From Prunus persica (taxonomy: Eukaryota; Streptophyta; Magnoliopsida; Rosales; Rosaceae), in assembly GCF_000346465.2 (NCBI RefSeq), contig NC_034010.1, positions 5,707,394-5,771,393 on the forward strand: 64,000 nt of DNA. Reading direction: 5' to 3'. The notes below the pieces were generated by a model, which did no database searches, was not told the origin of the DNA, and saw only the letters and a program-made list of their open reading frames with translations. Below, in pieces: positions 60,291-64,000 of this stretch (positions are counted from its first letter, which is position 1; each line of letters starts with the position of its first letter). A program made the translations under genes and the position numbers.

Positions 60291-61557
60291 TTGTATTTAA
60301 GCACCGTGTTCATCTCTTTTATTGATCACAACTAGATGTCTTAATGATTTTCAATTTGTCTAATTTATACACTCAATTAATAGTTTTTCATTAACCATCG
60401 TGTTCATCTATTTTGTTGGTCACAAGTAGATGTCTTAATATTTTTCAATTTGTCTAATTTATAGTAAGAATGATCCATGAATAAATACTTGAAAATAGAC
60501 GGTTCAAATAAAACTATTTGAATGATCTCTCAATAAAAGGGGACAACAATTTGAAATTTAATAAATAGGCAGTTACTCTTCCTCTCATCATCTACTGTTC
60601 AAATCAAACAGAAGAAAATCCAAATGAATGTTTTGCTATCTTGCCAAGCTTGTCAGATTAGTAATCTGCAACAGTCACCTTTTTAATGTTTCTCATAAAG
60701 CACCAGGTTATCCTGCAAAAACAGCTAAAGTTAAGCTGTTGCTTCAGTATTTTATTACCATGTGCAAACAATAACCAGGCAGAATTTCATAAACCTTCAG
60801 AACAAAGGCCTCTCAGAATGAATAAACAATTGGCTTAACCACAAGAACAGATTTCATAGAGGGCTTAGTTGTTATCAATGATCCCAACTGTTCTGCTTGA
60901 GGCCAGCAATTATATTACAGTTCATGCATAGGTTTTAACAAACAATAAACAAAGACTAATTAAATACTCTCCCTAGTCTCCACAGCATGAAGAAACCCCC
61001 CAGGTCCCATTCTTGGATATACGAATATGCGCTCGAACCAACAATCCGAGGTGCCTGACTGGATTCACCACTATAATTTCTTCTAGGATTCATTTCAACT
61101 TTTAGTTCTAGTTTCAAGTCACTCGGGAGAATGTCACTGAAAGTGAACTAATTTTGAGAGTCATAGTTTGTCTATCCTCTTTCTTTCTTTCTTTTTTCTC
61201 AGTAAATTTTTTTCTCTCATTTTCCCAGAAATTTCTATATTAAGTCTTCCACTATAGGCCTTCCTAAAGTGTTTGTTTCTCAACTCATAACCATCAGACA
61301 TATTTGTGTTAGTTTCTTCCTCACTAGATTGGACATATAGATTTTCCTCTATCATATAAATGCTATAAGATCCATATAGATGTATAATGTACATGAGACA
61401 ATAGAGAAATTTACTTACAACATAAAAATAAGCATTAATTTGGAAACCACTGCAACATACGTACCATATGGTGCTTCATTTGTTGATTCTCTTTTCTGCA
61501 TTGTATCATCATATTGAAAATTCATAGGGAGAAAACTACTTCCAGTCCAGAAAAATC
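60291..61557. other. Upstream region of the kinase gene, with possible minus-strand coding remnant
   Basis: About 60958-61140 on the minus strand has an open stretch, after an acceptor-like tttcag, containing LPSDLKLELKVEMNPRRNY and APRIVGSSAYSYIQEWDLGG, then a TAG. It reads like real coding sequence, but I could not link it to an upstream exon. The frame at 61161-61394 minus is not clearly connected. The promoter of the kinase gene must lie in the last few hundred bases. No TATA box was assigned. Confidence 0.3.
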
Positions 61558-63590
61558 ATGGCAGCAGAAGTTCAGAAAGTAGTGGTGATCCAGGATGCAT
61601 CCAAAGACATTGTTAGTTCGAGCGCAATCAAATGGGTCCTGCAAGGCTTATTGCTTAAGCCTGGGGATGAACTTACACTTCTTGCAGTTCTTCACCAGGT
61701 TATTAACCCTAGTACGTTATCTTTCATGGCAGCTGGCAGACTGTGTAAGAATTTATTTTTTGTTTTTCTAATAAAAGGAAGAAAGAATTTCGAAAGTATG
61801 GTAAACATAAGCACCAATTAATATGATAGACATAAAATCTTAGTTGTATGATTCTATCACACAGAACAGACTCTGCTAACTTTTCATTTCCCCCAACACC
61901 CAATTTTCCACCTTTTCTGTCCTTCTCAGTGGGATACAGGACTAAAATGGACTCGAGTTCTATTTTCGGAACAAACCAGAAAGTCATGGAAGAAGAGCTC
62001 GAGAGGAAAGCGGAGGAGTATCGTAACAAAGAGGAGATAGCAATGATTTCTCAGCAATGTGAAAGGGCAAAGGTCAGATAAGAATTGCAGCCACTATTTG
62101 TTACAAATTGGAGATTACCTGCTATTTCTTTTAGATAAATTGATCCATTTAATTCATCTAAGTACTGCTATACTATCATACCAGTGCATCTTGTGTAGGA
62201 AAACATACACTTCATTTTTTTTCAGAATTTGATAGAGTGCTCACAGCCTGCAGTGCAACAGAGCAGAGGAATCATCTGTCAATTATATGCTGACAGAGTA
62301 CTTTTGTATTAAACTAATCTGTCGATCAAACAATGACAGGATCAGTTTTCTGATGACATTTCTCAGGTTGAGTTCAACATGGAGGTGATTGCTGGTCCCT
62401 CTCCCAAGATGGTTGCTGTGGAGGCTGCCATAAGATTAGGGGCATCATGGGTGATTCTTGACAGGTCAGTCATTAAAATATTTGAAGAATTGGAAATTGC
62501 TCTGCTTGAAACTCATCCAACCTTGTTTGAAGTGTACTTTTCACATTGCACAATAAATTAATACAGATAAGTAAAATTGTTCATAAGCCAAAATCTAACA
62601 GAAACATAAATATGAAAATAACTTATGTATGCTAATGAATTTGTGTTATCAAGCAGTCAATGATTGATTGAAACTCCAATAGTAGTTATGATTTCAAATT
62701 CAAGAGATCATAGTTATGGTTTCAAGTTCATGAAATCATATCCCAAATACCCACCCATATACCAATTCATTAGAAATCTACACCAAACATAGATCACTGA
62801 GAATAATTTCTAAAAATACAAGGTGGTTGCCCGTAGTTCAGTCTTAAGTACTTTGGAAGATGATATTTTCATCCACCCTTGAGCTTGAATTAGTTGGAGG
62901 TGCTAAACACATTGACTTTAAGGTCAAAATAATATAGTATTGTAAAAAAAAAATAAAGTGTAGTTTTTTAACATTGAGAACATGAAGGCTTTCCAAACAA
63001 TATATAATGCCCTCAATCTCTCCACCCACTGCCAATTGGTTTTGGGTTGAATGCTCTAATTCTAACAGTGTTAAGGTTGTTTAGGCAGTCAAAGCGTTCA
63101 AATGATTGTTGTATGACAAATTTATGTTGCAAACTCCATAGCTAAATACAAGTTGGAAGGTGAAAAACATATGGTTCTGTGTGAAATCATTTAACTTCAC
63201 TAATTTTCTAATTTCTGAAGCCACTACTGATGAAGCTTTATACTTCCTTACAAACTTCCAAACCTTGTAAATTAAAATAATGTTTCTTATCAAACAAACT
63301 GCCATCTGAAAACAATGAGACACCACAGTGTGAAAGCTCCTTTCTAATTTGTTCATGCAGGCAGATGAAGAAAGATAAGCAATTTTTCATGGAGAAGTTG
63401 TCATGTGGTATATCGAGGATGAAACGTAACAATTCTGTTGAGCAATTGAGAGGGCCAAAGCCATTTGGGAGAAGTAAACAAGTCACCGAAAGACGAAGCA
63501 ACTCAGTCACCAAAAAACGCAGCAAAGACCGCCATGTAAAATATGATGAAATGATACCAGGAAGCCCAGACGAGGAACTTTCTCCTAAAA
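61558..63590 (+). CDS. Receptor-like cytoplasmic kinase with USP-like N-terminal domain, 5' part only
   Basis: Exons 61558-61711, 61930-62072, 62367-62464 and 63361-63590 keep frame (625 nt, 208 residues plus one base). The last donor is aaaa|gtaag, and the gene runs off the window. Residues 1-53 (VVVIQDASKDIVSSSAIKWVL, KPGDELTLLAVLHQ) form the start of an adenine-nucleotide alpha-hydrolase/universal-stress-protein-like fold. Exon 2 gives MGYRTKMDSSSIFG and a charged helical stretch (EEELERKAEEYRNKEEIA). Exon 3 has FNMEVIAGPSPKMVAVEAA and ASWVILDR, and exon 4 has QMKKDKQFFMEKLSCGISRMKR. This layout is that of plant cytoplasmic kinases whose C-terminal half is a Ser/Thr/Tyr kinase domain, which would lie beyond 64000. 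A stop at 63653-63655 would be used only if the 63591 donor is skipped. Confidence 0.82.
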
Positions 63591-64000
63591 GTAAGAAGTT
63601 CTGTCACAATTTATCTCAGGGACTAGGACTCAGAGTTTCAAATTGGATAGATTAGACAACTTTATATAGTAAATTTATTGATCTGTAGCTTATAAATAAC
63701 ACATACAAAATCTACTTTTAATTTCTGTAAATGATCACCATGTCTAACAGATGTAATTGCAAAAAATCTGACTTGCAACAAGTTTGACTAAGGCCTACCT
63801 ATAGTTGCATTAAAAAAGAAGAGCATAGGACATCTAATTCTTTTGGCCTGATAAAAAAAATATATTAAAGTCCACTGTAGAAGTTTATGCTCTCATCATC
63901 CAAGTTCGGTGTAGTATGCAGCCCAGAACAAATAATGGAATGTTATTTTTCACTATATTATCTACATAATTCCACATTGCTTATGCTCAATACCAAATGC
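63591..64000 (+). other. Intron of the kinase gene (continues beyond the window)
   Basis: AT-rich sequence after a strong donor at 63591. No convincing next exon is seen before the window ends. Confidence 0.5.

Noticed and set aside
1..64000. CRISPR arrays, operons, rRNA or phage-type systems
   Set aside because: The window is plant nuclear DNA; repeats present are transposon, minisatellite or microsatellite types without spacer-repeat structure.

Overview
The window is nuclear DNA of a flowering plant, most likely a eudicot. Genes are split by many short exons with AT-rich introns bounded by GT-AG. The proteins are plant-specific or have clear plant family matches (SUA/RBM5-like, DET1, a plant receptor-like cytoplasmic kinase). 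Between the genes lie plant-type LTR retrotransposons, LINE tails, a SINE, MULE and hAT miniature elements, and GA/CT microsatellites. I cannot name the species from sequence alone. There are no bacterial operons, CRISPR arrays, rRNA genes or functional tRNA genes.

Four protein genes can be rebuilt exon by exon. (1) 9483-14500, minus: a nine-exon gene for a 216-residue, probably plastid-targeted small membrane protein that I cannot name. (2) About 14890-26411, plus: a SUPPRESSOR OF ABI3-5 / RBM5-type splicing regulator of 1069 residues with RRM, RanBP2 zinc finger, RRM, OCRE and G-patch domains. It is divergent from gene 1 and shares a promoter of about 0.3 kb with it. (3) 32256-39438, minus: a complete 11-exon DET1 (DE-ETIOLATED 1) of 534 residues, a repressor of light signalling that works with DDB1, COP10 and CUL4. 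(4) 61558 to the right edge, plus: the first four exons of a receptor-like cytoplasmic kinase with an N-terminal universal-stress-protein-like domain. Its kinase domain lies outside the window.

The rest is mostly mobile DNA. 1-9.3 kb holds degenerate LTR-type repeats in inverted arrangement, a hairpin-forming minisatellite, two LINE 3' tails in opposite orientation, a hAT-type element and a SINE with a 13-bp target duplication. 26.4-32.2 kb is repeat-rich intergenic DNA. 39.5-43.5 kb carries a hAT-type element and a long polypurine tract. 43.5-53.3 kb is a three-level nest: an old Copia element (43499-53275, TSD actta), interrupted by a large LTR unit (44926-52077, TSD cggac), itself interrupted by a Mutator-type element (48213-49613, 9-bp TSD). 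55.3-60.3 kb holds a LINE RNase H fragment inside a miniature element, plus three further miniature elements with recognisable ends.

The genes are not one pathway. The best-supported new observations are structural: exact insertion boundaries with target duplications for many elements, a Copia whose stop codons nearly all look like C-to-T changes at methylatable CG/CHG sites, a Mutator element carrying a gene-like fragment, and antisense LINE tails of one family in introns of both members of the divergent gene pair. I see no convincing new biological system.
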